DNA of 64,000 bases from assembly GCA_905212635.1 (NCBI GenBank), contig CAJMFH010000013.1, positions 4,136 to 68,135 of the forward strand, in the 5' to 3' direction. The notes under the pieces are model-generated. The model made no database searches, had not been told where the DNA came from, and was given only the letters and a program-made list of their open reading frames with translations. A program made the translations under genes and the position numbers. The DNA is from an uncultured Lachnoclostridium sp. (GTDB lineage Bacteria; Bacillota; Clostridia; Lachnospirales; Lachnospiraceae). This document shows, piece after piece, positions 44,542 through 52,542 of the stretch (within the stretch, counting starts at the first letter, position 1; every line of letters starts with the position of its first letter).

Positions 44542-45807
44542 ATGAAAAGGATAAGGTTATTTTGTTTTGGGGTGCTGGCTTGTATGCTTATTGTCATGGG
44601 CAGCGCCCCTCATAAAGTAAGTGCCGCTGCATTTAAAATCGGGGATTGGGAGTATCAGAGGATGGTTTCGGATTCTTTGGTCTCGACGGGAAATAATGCC
44701 CGTTTGAAGAAAGCACTCCAAAAAGCGCGAGAAGGAAAAGAAGTGACAATCGCATACCTCGGCGGTTCCATTACAGAAGGAGTGGGGGCAAGCCCGAATG
44801 AAAAATGTTATGCAGAGTTGTCTTGGAAAAAATTTACAAAAAAATATGCCACATTAGACAATGTGTCTTTCGTAAATGCCGGTATGAGCGGAACGCCGTC
44901 TCCTTTAGGCGCAATCCGTTATCATAGAGATGTAGAGAGTAAGATAAACGGAGGAAAAGGACCGGATATTTTGTTTTTGGAATTTGCCGTGAACGACAAG
45001 GAGGAGTGTACTCAAGGGGGCGCCTATGAGGGATTGATACGCCGTGCATTGAAATCCGGAAGTGCGGTTGTTTTGATTTTTTCGGTATTCCGTGATAATT
45101 TCAATTTACAGGATACCTATATTCCTTATGGAAAATATTACGATCTTCCGATGATCAGTATCAAAGACGGTCTAAAATCACAGTTTGATCAACCGGGGTT
45201 TTCGGAATGGTTCTTTCATGATTACTGGCACCCAACCAACGCAGGACATGCCTTTATGGCAGACTGTATTGCCAATCTGCTGGAAAAGGTGGACTGGCAG
45301 ATGCCGCAAAAAGATACTATGGAAGATGTTTCGAAGATAAAACCGTATAAAACAGATGCTTTTGAAATATTGAAAATGCTTACGACGCATAGCATAAAAA
45401 AGAGTAACACAGGGAAAAATCATGAGATTAAAAAAGTAAATGCCGGTGGATTTAAGACGAAGGATGAAAGAACAGGGATTTTCCGGTTTAATGGAAAAGC
45501 GAAATTTCCTTACAGCTGGAAACACAAAAGAAAGAATTCCAACAAACCATTGAAGATAAAGGTGTATTGTAATAAGTTTTTGGTCGTATACAAATTGTCG
45601 AAAAACAGTCATACCGGAAAAGCGGATATCGTTGTGGATGGGAAAAAAATAAAGACAGTAAGTGGCTACAATAAAGATGGATGGAACAATGCAAGGATTG
45701 TACTTGCTATCAATGAACAAAGCAAAAAAGTACATACCATTGAGATCCGGATGGCAAAGGGAAACCGTAAAAAAGAGTTTACGGTTCTTGCCATGGGATA
45801 TCATTAA
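44542..45807 (+). CDS. Secreted SGNH/GDSL-type hydrolase
   Basis: 421 residues with a signal peptide (RLFCFGVLACMLIVMG, cleavage probably near ...VSAA). SGNH motifs: block I LGGSITEGVG (Ser nucleophile), block III-like FAVNDKEE, block V HDYWHPTNAGHAF (Asp/His). Residues 290-421 are a beta-rich, lysine-rich C-terminal domain, perhaps binding polysaccharide. It probably de-esterifies a glycan. ATG 44542 with GGGGAATTGAG upstream. Its stop overlaps the convergent mntP gene by 4 bases. Confidence 0.82.
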   Translation: MKRIRLFCFGVLACMLIVMGSAPHKVSAAAFKIGDWEYQRMVSDSLVSTGNNARLKKALQKAREGKEVTIAYLGGSITEGVGASPNEKCYAELSWKKFTKKYATLDNVSFVNAGMSGTPSPLGAIRYHRDVESKINGGKGPDILFLEFAVNDKEECTQGGAYEGLIRRALKSGSAVVLIFSVFRDNFNLQDTYIPYGKYYDLPMISIKDGLKSQFDQPGFSEWFFHDYWHPTNAGHAFMADCIANLLEKVDWQMPQKDTMEDVSKIKPYKTDAFEILKMLTTHSIKKSNTGKNHEIKKVNAGGFKTKDERTGIFRFNGKAKFPYSWKHKRKNSNKPLKIKVYCNKFLVVYKLSKNSHTGKADIVVDGKKIKTVSGYNKDGWNNARIVLAINEQSKKVHTIEIRMAKGNRKKEFTVLAMGYH

Positions 45808-46385
45808 AAATGTTCGATCAATATTTTAATACCGAGGCAGATTAAGATGATACCTCCGGTAATTTCAGCTTTTTTCTGATAACGTGTGCCAAATACATTT
45901 CCGATCTTTACACCGCCGACGGATATTAAAAATGTTGTGCAGGCGATCAAAAGGCATGCGAGAAGGGTATTGGCAGTGCGGTTCAAAGCACTTGTGATGA
46001 CAACCGGGATACAGGAAAAGGTAATGCCGATTGCCAGGGCATCAATGCTTGTGGCAACTGCGAGAAAAAACATGGTTTTAAATCCAAATTCGGCATTGGC
46101 GTTATTTTCCTCTTCAGAAAGCGATTCGCGGATCATATTGGCACCAATCAATACTAAAAGGAAAAAGGCAATCCATGCAGAAAAGGTATCTACGTAATGT
46201 TCAAAACGGCTGCCGAGCAGATAGCCGGTAAGTGGCATAACGCCCTGAAAGATACCGAACCATGCGCCGACGATAAGGCATTTTGAAATAGTAAGTTTTG
46301 GGAGGGATAATCCCTTGCAAATCGATACGGCAAAAGCGTCCATAGATAGTCCGATGCCAAGAACTAAAATTGTTAATAAATCCAT
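45804..46385 (-). CDS. mntP: Manganese efflux pump MntP
   Basis: 193 residues, six membrane helices, with the two conserved acidic repeats GLSMDAFAVSICKG and VATSIDALAIGITFSC typical of MntP (formerly YebN/DUF204). Exports Mn2+ to prevent toxicity. AGAGGAG lies 7 bases before the ATG at 46385. Its 5' region carries a yybP-ykoY Mn riboswitch (46862-46993), but two whole mobile elements and a remnant now lie in the 477 bases between the riboswitch terminator and the ATG. Confidence 0.95.
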   Translation of the reverse strand: MDLLTILVLGIGLSMDAFAVSICKGLSLPKLTISKCLIVGAWFGIFQGVMPLTGYLLGSRFEHYVDTFSAWIAFFLLVLIGANMIRESLSEEENNANAEFGFKTMFFLAVATSIDALAIGITFSCIPVVITSALNRTANTLLACLLIACTTFLISVGGVKIGNVFGTRYQKKAEITGGIILICLGIKILIEHF

Positions 46386-46416
46386 ATTTTTTCTCCTCTT
46401 TTAATAGAATTTTGTA

Positions 46417-46457
46417 ATAACTATTCAGAATTTTCATGTTTAGTCCTGAATAGTTAC
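46417..46457. mobile_element. Remnant of the MITE-like element
   Basis: About 40 bases: ATAACTATTCAG at the left and CCTGAATAGTTAC (46445-46457) at the right with only 15 bases between. It looks like a collapsed copy lacking nearly the entire interior, followed by CAGTTTGGAA and then the full copy C. Confidence 0.7.
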
Positions 46458-46467
46458 CAGTTTGGAA

Positions 46468-46658
46468 GTAACTATTCAGGCATCCACACCCTCTATTCGC
46501 ATTTACGAACACTTCGTGTTCTTTCTCGCCTTTGTCAAGGCTAAAAATGCTCATATAGGAGTGGGGAGCCCTATTAGACCCAATGTTTGCCGATGAATGT
46601 CTCTTACGTGCAAGCACGACGATCCATTCATTGTCAAACATCGGTCCTGAATAGTTAC
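46468..46658 (+). mobile_element. MITE-like element, copy C (191 bp)
   Basis: GTAACTATTCAGG (46468-46480) and CCTGAATAGTTAC (46646-46658). The first half matches copies A and B apart from small changes, but the second-arm stem is different: ATGTTTG-CCG-ATGAATG pairs imperfectly with CATTCATTGTCAAACAT, while the outer GATC pair of A/B becomes GACC/GGTC. The loop CTCTTACGTGCAAGCACGAC is unchanged. It lies in the mntP leader, in tandem with copy D. Confidence 0.9.
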
Positions 46659-46668
46659 CAGTTTGAAA

Positions 46669-46858
46669 GTAACTATTCAGGCATCCCCACCCTCTATTCG
46701 CATTTACGAACACTTCGTGTTCTTTCTCGCCTTTGTCAAGGCTAAAAATGCTCATATAGGAGTGGGGAGCCCTATTAGGCCCAATGTTTGCCGATGATTG
46801 TCTCTTACGTGCAAGCACGACGATCCATTCATGTCAAACATCGGTCCTGAATAGTTAC
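46669..46858 (+). mobile_element. MITE-like element, copy D (190 bp)
   Basis: GTAACTATTCAGG at 46669-46681 and CCTGAATAGTTAC at 46846-46858. It is nearly identical to copy C, including the alternative stem, and repeats at a 201-base interval with spacers CAGTTTGGAA and CAGTTTGAAA. That indicates tandem duplication of element plus flank rather than independent insertion. Its right edge touches the T-tract of the Mn riboswitch terminator. Confidence 0.9.
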
Positions 46859-46861
46859 CTT

Positions 46862-46993
46862 GAAAATAAAAAAAGACACAAGTATGGCAAGCCATACATG
46901 AGTCTCGTTCATTAAGATATGCCAGACCACGAAGTGGACAGTATGTTGACATATCACACAAATTAAGTTTGTGCAAACTACTCCCTCACGAGT
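46862..46993 (-). ncRNA. yybP-ykoY (mntP) manganese riboswitch with terminator
   Basis: Read on the minus strand, the conserved yybP-ykoY elements appear in order: P1 TGAG (46988-46985), GGGAGTAG, a GCACAAA/TTTGTGT helix, GATATGTCAACATACTG, CTGGCATATC, and GAGACTCA closing P1 (46902-46899). The expression platform follows: GACTCATGTATGGC with GCCATACTTGTGTC (46904-46875) and seven T. The terminator's 5' arm shares bases with the P1 strand, so Mn2+ binding should prevent termination and permit mntP transcription. The gene downstream is mntP, as expected for this class. Confidence 0.93.
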
Positions 46994-46999
46994 AGGTTA

Positions 47000-47028
47000 A
47001 TGATAACAAAATATCAATAACATGTCAA
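47000..47028 (-). promoter_or_regulatory. Promoter of the Mn riboswitch/mntP transcript
   Basis: On the minus strand TTGACA (47028-47023), 17 bases, TATCAT (47005-47000). The start is expected near 46993, right before the aptamer. Confidence 0.85.
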
Positions 47029-47034
47029 TAGAAA

Positions 47035-47218
47035 TTTTTATAGTTTTGCTTTTAATTAGAAAAATAAGCTCCTGTTTTTCCATTCGGGACCGCTTCCGCT
47101 TAGAAGAACACTCGTAGCGGTACATGAGGGCAAACTACGCCCTCTATGTACCGACGGTGTTCTAAATCCCTCATATAAAAACAGGGGCTTATTTTATCTA
47201 AACAAGAAAACTATAAAA
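47035..47218. repeat. Long inverted-repeat element, about 184 bp
   Basis: The outer arms, about 45 bases each, begin TTTTTATAGTTTT on the left and end AAAACTATAAAAA on the right; within them AATAAGCTCCTGTTTTT pairs with AAAAACAGGGGCTTATT with one G-T. Inside are TAGAACAC-like, CGGTACAT/ATGTACCG and GAGGGC/GCCCTC stems, so nearly the whole segment folds into one branched hairpin. No coding capacity. It resembles a MITE or structured RNA unrelated in sequence to copies A-D, and lies just upstream of the mntP promoter. Confidence 0.8.
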
Positions 47219-47303
47219 AATGGTATATCAAAGATATGTAATTCATTTTTGATAGTGTAGGTTTATATTCTAAAAATTGCATAACTGATTTTTGATACTA
47301 TGG

Positions 47304-47598
47304 ACTTATGTTCTAATAAGTGTCAGGAACTTGTTATCGAACGCTATAAATCGATATTTTTAAGAGAAGAATAAGTTGCAATTGCATAACTGTCTGAAAA
47401 TATTTATAAATCGTTTCAGCAGACAAAACCTCAGATTACATGCTTGCATGATAATCGAGGTTTTGTTAGCGTACACTGCGAAGCAGTGTGATTTATAAAT
47501 ATTGAGTTTTATGCAATAAGACTGTTCTATTCTTCGATAAAAAATGAGGATTTATCGTGAGATAACTCTCGTTTCTGACGATTGTTAGAACATAAGTA
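47304..47598. repeat. Second long inverted-repeat element, about 295 bp
   Basis: Left arm 47304-47413 and right arm 47491-47598 are imperfect reverse complements over about 108 bases, from ACTTATGTTCTAA / TTAGAACATAAGT at the ends to AATATTTATAAATC / GATTTATAAATATT at the centre. The centre carries AAAACCTC-GATTA-ATG paired with CAT-TAATC-AGGTTTT and CACTGC-GAA-GCAGTG. Just to the left (47244-47316) an imperfect direct repeat of about 28 bases (TTTTTGATA...TTCTAA) occurs twice. The stretch 47219-47303 otherwise holds no gene. Confidence 0.78.
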
Positions 47599-47634
47599 TT
47601 TTCTGATAAGTACACCTGTAAAAAACAGCCCAAT

Positions 47635-47663
47635 TTGATATTTCATACAAAATCTGATAAGAT
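47635..47663 (+). promoter_or_regulatory. Promoter of the NlpC/P60 gene
   Basis: TTGATA (47635-47640), 17 bases, TAAGAT (47658-47663); start about 27 bases before the ATG at 47697. Confidence 0.6.
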
Positions 47664-47696
47664 ATAAGAAATTACAACGAAATGGAGAGAAAATAG

Positions 47697-49037
47697 ATGA
47701 AAAATACGATGCAAAAAATAATATGGGGGCTGGCAGTGGCAATCCTCTGTGTATTGTCTGTCCGCACTCCGGCACAGGCAATGACGACGGAAGATCAGGC
47801 AGACGGAAAGACGATTTACCGGATTCAGAACAATGATTATGCAGAGACGACGATGACCGTCGGAAAGCAGGGAACATTTACCTATGATCTTATGGGATTG
47901 ACAGATCCAATGGATGGCAGTGCCATTACAGCAGTTCAGGTGACTTCGATAAGCACGAGTAACAGTGAAATCCTTCAGGTGAATGCAGACGGCTCTTTTA
48001 CGGCACTTGCGCCGGGCGAGGCGACCGTTTACATTCAGGGAACGTATGGAACCTATAATATGTATTTTTCCGGTCGTTGTGATGTTACGGTTTTAGTGGA
48101 TATGACCAATGTGACACTTGAAAAAGCAGCTATTAAGGGGATTTATTCGGGATATAATTACTATGAGACATCTGTGGCATTGCAAAATGTACCGGCAGGT
48201 ATCACATTATCGGAAGCAAATGTCAATTTTTCTGCTCAGTCCAGTAATGCCAGTGTTAGTGTAAATGCTGCCTTGGAAAATAACCAGATCAAACTTACGT
48301 TTTATAATGCAGGAAAGACAACATTGACGTTTACAATAAATGGAAAAGAATTTAAACTCGAAGCAGATATTCAGAATGTTACGATTTCTAAACAGGGAGT
48401 GGTCGAGGCGAAAGGAAAGAAGATTACATTAAAGATCAAAGGAACGTCGGACAAACCGGTTTGGAGTTCTTCTAATCCGAAGGTTGCAAAGGTTTCGAAA
48501 AAAGGAATTGTGTCCTGCAAGCGGAAAGGAAATGCCGTGATCACGGCGACATTTGGCGATGCCAAAGTGGGATGTGCCGTATCGGTTGTGTCGACGAAGA
48601 AAGTAAAAGCCATCCGTTATGCGAAGATGATTGGAACAAAATGGAAATACAGCCAGCCAAAGAGAATGCAGAAAGGGTATTATGACTGTAGTTCACTTGT
48701 TTGGAAGGCATATTGTAAAATGGGAGTAAAGATTGGCGGAAATTATGCGCCGGTAGCTGCAGATCTTGCAAAATGGTGTAAAGCCCATGGAAAGAAGATC
48801 ACAAAGTCTTATACACGCAATCATATTCAGAAAATGAAACTTAATCCGGGGGATCTGATGTTTGAAACGGGTGCCAATAATGGACGATATCTGGGAATCT
48901 ACCATGTAGAGATGTTTACCGGATATGTTGTTGGGTATTATGACAATAATGGAAAACCCGTTTTGTATGAGACATGGGGAGCGAGACCGGATGGTTGTTA
49001 TGGAGGTGGATATATGATCTACCGACCGTTTAAGTGA
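47697..49037 (+). CDS. Secreted NlpC/P60-type peptidase with Ig-like domain
   Basis: 446 residues. Signal peptide (residues 1-28, ending TPAQA), a beta-rich region, a bacterial Ig-like Big2 domain at about 226-300 (KPVWSSSNPKVAKVSKKGIVSCKRKGNAVITA), then a papain-like NlpC/P60 domain with Cys in YDCSSLVWKAYCKMG and His in GIYHVEMFTG. It should cut cell-wall peptides. GGAGAG precedes the ATG. The gene is flanked upstream by the repeat-rich mntP region and downstream by the Spo0A boxes. Confidence 0.85.
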   Translation: MKNTMQKIIWGLAVAILCVLSVRTPAQAMTTEDQADGKTIYRIQNNDYAETTMTVGKQGTFTYDLMGLTDPMDGSAITAVQVTSISTSNSEILQVNADGSFTALAPGEATVYIQGTYGTYNMYFSGRCDVTVLVDMTNVTLEKAAIKGIYSGYNYYETSVALQNVPAGITLSEANVNFSAQSSNASVSVNAALENNQIKLTFYNAGKTTLTFTINGKEFKLEADIQNVTISKQGVVEAKGKKITLKIKGTSDKPVWSSSNPKVAKVSKKGIVSCKRKGNAVITATFGDAKVGCAVSVVSTKKVKAIRYAKMIGTKWKYSQPKRMQKGYYDCSSLVWKAYCKMGVKIGGNYAPVAADLAKWCKAHGKKITKSYTRNHIQKMKLNPGDLMFETGANNGRYLGIYHVEMFTGYVVGYYDNNGKPVLYETWGARPDGCYGGGYMIYRPFK

Positions 49038-49054
49038 ATTTGAAAATGTAGGAT

Positions 49055-49083
49055 TTTGTCGAAATTTGACGAAAATTGTCACA
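49055..49083 (+). promoter_or_regulatory. Three 10-bp-spaced 0A boxes upstream of spo0A
   Basis: TTTGTCGAA (49055-49063) is a perfect 0A box; TTTGACGAA (49065-49073) and ATTGTCACA (49075-49083) are diverged copies at exact 10-base intervals, so all face the same side of the helix. They lie about 60 bases upstream of the spo0A -35, a place for autoregulation by Spo0A-P. Confidence 0.7.
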
Positions 49084-49141
49084 AATGTAGATAAAATGTT
49101 AAAGAAAAATAAAAAAAATGGAAAAATCCCATATATTGGTA

Positions 49142-49170
49142 TTGCAAAATGTGGAAAAAACATTTATAAT
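49142..49170 (+). promoter_or_regulatory. spo0A promoter
   Basis: TTGCAA (49142-49147), 17 bases, TATAAT (49165-49170). Confidence 0.7.
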
Positions 49171-49238
49171 GCAAACAAAGCACGTAAATAAAAACTTATA
49201 CGTTGCTTTTGTACACTAATATGGGAGGTAAAAAAAGA

Positions 49239-50033
49239 GTGAACAAGCTTAGGGTTCTAATTGTAGACGACAGTGCCAGAACAATTTCTCTGATCAAAGA
49301 CAGTTTATCGGAAGATACGGATGTAGAGATTGTCGGGCAGGCAGAAAACGGTGTGGAAGCAATTGAAATGATCCGTGAAACCAAACCGGATGTTGTATTT
49401 TTGGATTTGATCATGCCAAAGATGGACGGACTTCTGGTTTTGGAAAAAGTATGCCGGGGATTACCGGGAATCGAGAAACGCCCGGAATTCATTGTCGTGA
49501 CAGCTGTTACTCAAGAAAATGTAATGCAGACCGCGTTCCAATACGGAGCTGCATACTACGTATTAAAGCCATTTGAAAAGGAAACGATTCAGGCTAAGAT
49601 ACAGCAATTAAAACCGGGGGCATTGCCGGTTGTCATGAACTATCAGTCAAGAGAACCGGACAAAAAGGGGTACAATCTGGAAATGGATGTGACACAGATC
49701 ATCCACGAGATTGGAGTACCTGCGCACATAAAGGGCTATCAGTACTTAAGAGATGCGATTATGATGTCTGTAGATGACAGTGAGATGCTTAGTTCGATCA
49801 CAAAAATTTTGTATCCATCAATTGCCAAACAGCATAAGACGACACCAAGCCGGGTAGAAAGGGCGATTCGTCATGCAATTGAGGTGGCATGGACAAGGGG
49901 GAAAGTGGATACGATTGATGAGTTGTTTGGATATACTGTCAGCAATGGCAAGGGAAAACCAACCAATTCCGAATTTGTAGCTTTAATTGCAGATAAAATA
50001 CGGCTGGAACAGAAAATGCGGAAGTCGTATTAA
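49239..50033 (+). CDS. spo0A: Sporulation master response regulator Spo0A
   Basis: 264 residues. Receiver domain with phosphorylated Asp56 (VVFLDLIMP), acidic pair Asp10-Asp11, Thr in VVTAVT and Lys in LKPFE. The C-terminal DNA-binding domain has the strictly conserved recognition helix [20 protein letters not shown] 49239 with GGGAGG about 11 bases upstream is preferred; the more upstream ATG has no site. Spo0A controls entry into sporulation, so the host can very probably make endospores. Usually spoIVB precedes it; here an NlpC/P60 gene does. Confidence 0.96.
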   Translation: MNKLRVLIVDDSARTISLIKDSLSEDTDVEIVGQAENGVEAIEMIRETKPDVVFLDLIMPKMDGLLVLEKVCRGLPGIEKRPEFIVVTAVTQENVMQTAFQYGAAYYVLKPFEKETIQAKIQQLKPGALPVVMNYQSREPDKKGYNLEMDVTQIIHEIGVPAHIKGYQYLRDAIMMSVDDSEMLSSITKILYPSIAKQHKTTPSRVERAIRHAIEVAWTRGKVDTIDELFGYTVSNGKGKPTNSEFVALIADKIRLEQKMRKSY

Positions 50034-50041
50034 AAAATGGA

Positions 50042-50077
50042 AAGAGAGGGGCGTTTCAAAGCGCTCCTCTTTTTTTA
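50042..50077 (+). terminator. Terminator after spo0A
   Basis: AAAGAGaGGgGCG pairs with CGCtCCtCTTT across TTTCAAAG, followed by TTTTTTTA. Confidence 0.8.
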
Positions 50078-50106
50078 GGCTTAACATCAGGAGCGAGAAA
50101 TCACAG

Positions 50107-50135
50107 TTGCATTTTGCCGCATTTTTTTATATAAT
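50107..50135 (+). promoter_or_regulatory. rel operon promoter
   Basis: TTGCAT (50107-50112), 17 bases, TATAAT (50130-50135), 51 bases before the rel ATG. Confidence 0.65.
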
Positions 50136-50186
50136 AATGTTAGGGTCGCCCAAAAACAGATATAGAAAAGAAAGGCAGGATGAGAT

Positions 50187-52517
50187 ATGGAACAGGACAA
50201 ACGTAGTGATTTGATTGAAAAATTTGATACGGGAGAACTGTCAAAGGACATCATCCCACCTAATTTTACGGATCCCGATGTGTTGTTTGAGGTGTTGACA
50301 AAACTGCTGACAGCCGAAAACAGGCAGGATGAGATGGGAATCATACGGAAAGCCTATGAACTTGCCAAAGAGGCGCATAAGGATCAAAAAAGAAAATCCG
50401 GAGAACCGTATCTGATCCATCCGGTGTGTGTGGCAATCATTTTGACGCAGTTAGATATGGATAAGGAAACCATTGTGGGGGGACTTCTTCACGATGTTAT
50501 TGAGGACACGCCGTATACCGTGGAAGACATTACCCGGATGTTTAGTGCCGAGGTTGCTCTTTTAGTCGATGGTGTTACCAAATTGACTCAGTTAAACTAT
50601 TCTGCGGACAAATTGGATGTGCAGGCGGAAAATCTTCGTAAAATGTTTTTGGCGATGGCAAAAGATATCCGTGTTATCATTATAAAACTGGCAGACCGTC
50701 TTCATAATATGCGTACCCTGCAATTTATGAAACCGGAAAAACAGAAAGAAAAAGCCAGAGAGACGATGGACATATACGCACCGATCGCGCACCGGCTTGG
50801 TATTTCCAAAGTAAAGGTAGAACTGGATGATCTTTCATTACAATATCTGGAGCCGGAAGCCTATAAGGAATTGACGGATAAATTTAACCATCTGCGTGTG
50901 CAGAAGGAAACGTTTGTCAAAGATATCATGGAGGATGTCAGAGAACATCTTGATGAGGCGAAAATTAAGGCAACGATCGATGGCCGTGTCAAGCATCTGT
51001 TTAGTATTTACCGGAAAATGGTAAATCAGAATAAGACACTGGATCAGATTTATGATTTGTTTGCAATACGAATTATTGTAGATACAGAGCAGCAGTGTTA
51101 TACGGCACTCGGAATCATTCACGAGATGTATAAGCCGATTCCGGGACGTTTTAAAGATTATATTGCGATGCCGAAGACAAACCATTACCAGTCTTTGCAT
51201 ACAACATTGATCGGTCCAAATGGACAGCCATTTGAAATTCAGATCCGTACGTACGAGATGCATAAAACAGCAGAATATGGTATTGCGGCACATTGGAAAT
51301 ATAAGGAAACAAAGGGAAGCGAAGCCGAAGTCAAAAACGACGAGGCAAAAATGGCATGGCTGCGCCAGATTTTGGAATGGCAGCGGGATATGTCAGATAA
51401 TAAAGAATTTTTGAGCGTGATCAAAAGCGATCTGAATCTGTTCTCGGACAGTGTATACTGCTTTACCCCAAATGGAGATGTAAAGACTCTTCCGGCAGGT
51501 TCGACACCGATTGATTTTGCATATGCGATACATACTGCTGTCGGTAATAAAATGGTAGGTGCCAGAGTCAATGGAAATATCGTCAAACTGGATTACCAGA
51601 TTCAAAATGGAGACCAGATTGATATTATTACCTCCCAGAATAGTAAGGGACCGAGCCGTGACTGGCTGCTGATCGTCAAAAGTACACAGGCGAAAAACAA
51701 GATCAATCAGTGGTTCCGTACCGAGTTTAAAGAAGAAAATATCGTGCGAGGAAAAGAACTTCTGGCACAATATGCAAAAACAAAGAGCATTGATCTGTAT
51801 AAATATGTAAAACCGGAATATACCGAAGCCTGCAAACGCAAATATGGATTTAAAGACTGGGATTCCGTCTGTGCTGCCATCGGTCATGGCGGCTTGAAAG
51901 AAGGACAAGTCATCAATAAACTCATTTATGAATATGAGAAGAAGAACAAACGTGTTGTCTCGGATGAGCAGGTCAAAGAGGCGATAGAAAATGCGAAAGA
52001 GGCAAAAGGCATAAAAGAAGGAGGCGAATCCTCTTCGTCAAAGAGCGGCGGCAAAAAGAGTGGAATCGTCGTTATGGGACTGGATGATCTTGCCGTTCGT
52101 TTCTCAAGGTGCTGTAATCCGGTGCCGGGAGATGAAATCGTCGGATTTGTTACGAGAGGCCGTGGTATCTCGATTCACCGTACCGATTGTGTCAATATGA
52201 TCCATCTGCCCGTAGAAGAGAGAAATCGTCTGATCGAAGCAGAATGGAGTGCGCAGGCGAAGAAGAACGAAGACTATTATCCGGTCGAGATCGTCATTTA
52301 TTCGTACAACCGAAGCGGTGTGTTGTTTGATGTATCGAAGATCTTTACCGAGAATGAAATCGATGTGAAGTCCATGAATGTCCGGACTTCCAAGCAGGAT
52401 AAAGCTACGATCGTGGTCGGATTTGAGACCCGGGGCGTGGAGCAGCTCAATAAATTGGTAAAAAAACTTCGAAACGTAGAAAGTGTTATTGACATCGAGA
52501 GACGTTCCAACGGCTGA
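50187..52517 (+). CDS. Bifunctional (p)ppGpp synthetase/hydrolase Rel
   Basis: 776 residues with the complete long-RSH layout: HD hydrolase domain (His102-Asp103 in LLHDVIEDT), synthetase domain (GRVKHLFSIYRKM and FKDYIAMPKTNHYQSLHT), TGS domain (residues 400-460, VYCFTPNGDVKTLPAGSTPIDFAYAIHT), helical/zinc-finger region with RCCNPVPGDEIVGF, and C-terminal ACT domain (IVIYSYNRSGVLFDVSKIFTEN). Both activities are likely intact. It is the only stringent-response enzyme seen and starts the operon rel - MBL - hemZ - hisS - aspS. Confidence 0.95.
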   Translation: MEQDKRSDLIEKFDTGELSKDIIPPNFTDPDVLFEVLTKLLTAENRQDEMGIIRKAYELAKEAHKDQKRKSGEPYLIHPVCVAIILTQLDMDKETIVGGLLHDVIEDTPYTVEDITRMFSAEVALLVDGVTKLTQLNYSADKLDVQAENLRKMFLAMAKDIRVIIIKLADRLHNMRTLQFMKPEKQKEKARETMDIYAPIAHRLGISKVKVELDDLSLQYLEPEAYKELTDKFNHLRVQKETFVKDIMEDVREHLDEAKIKATIDGRVKHLFSIYRKMVNQNKTLDQIYDLFAIRIIVDTEQQCYTALGIIHEMYKPIPGRFKDYIAMPKTNHYQSLHTTLIGPNGQPFEIQIRTYEMHKTAEYGIAAHWKYKETKGSEAEVKNDEAKMAWLRQILEWQRDMSDNKEFLSVIKSDLNLFSDSVYCFTPNGDVKTLPAGSTPIDFAYAIHTAVGNKMVGARVNGNIVKLDYQIQNGDQIDIITSQNSKGPSRDWLLIVKSTQAKNKINQWFRTEFKEENIVRGKELLAQYAKTKSIDLYKYVKPEYTEACKRKYGFKDWDSVCAAIGHGGLKEGQVINKLIYEYEKKNKRVVSDEQVKEAIENAKEAKGIKEGGESSSSKSGGKKSGIVVMGLDDLAVRFSRCCNPVPGDEIVGFVTRGRGISIHRTDCVNMIHLPVEERNRLIEAEWSAQAKKNEDYYPVEIVIYSYNRSGVLFDVSKIFTENEIDVKSMNVRTSKQDKATIVVGFETRGVEQLNKLVKKLRNVESVIDIERRSNG

Positions 52518-52542
52518 TCGATGGAAAAAGAAAGGATAGATT

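Noticed and set aside
46201..46818. 205-codon minus-strand frame over element copies C and D
   Set aside because: It is a translation of the tandem mobile elements and overlaps mntP; the repeated peptide simply mirrors the DNA duplication.
46752..46976. 74-codon minus-strand frame over the Mn riboswitch
   Set aside because: The conserved aptamer motifs, promoter and terminator explain this sequence as RNA.
47035..47598. Single large named noncoding RNA such as GOLLD, ROOL or OLE
   Set aside because: I recognise none of their conserved segments; the structure is better described as two separate inverted-repeat elements.
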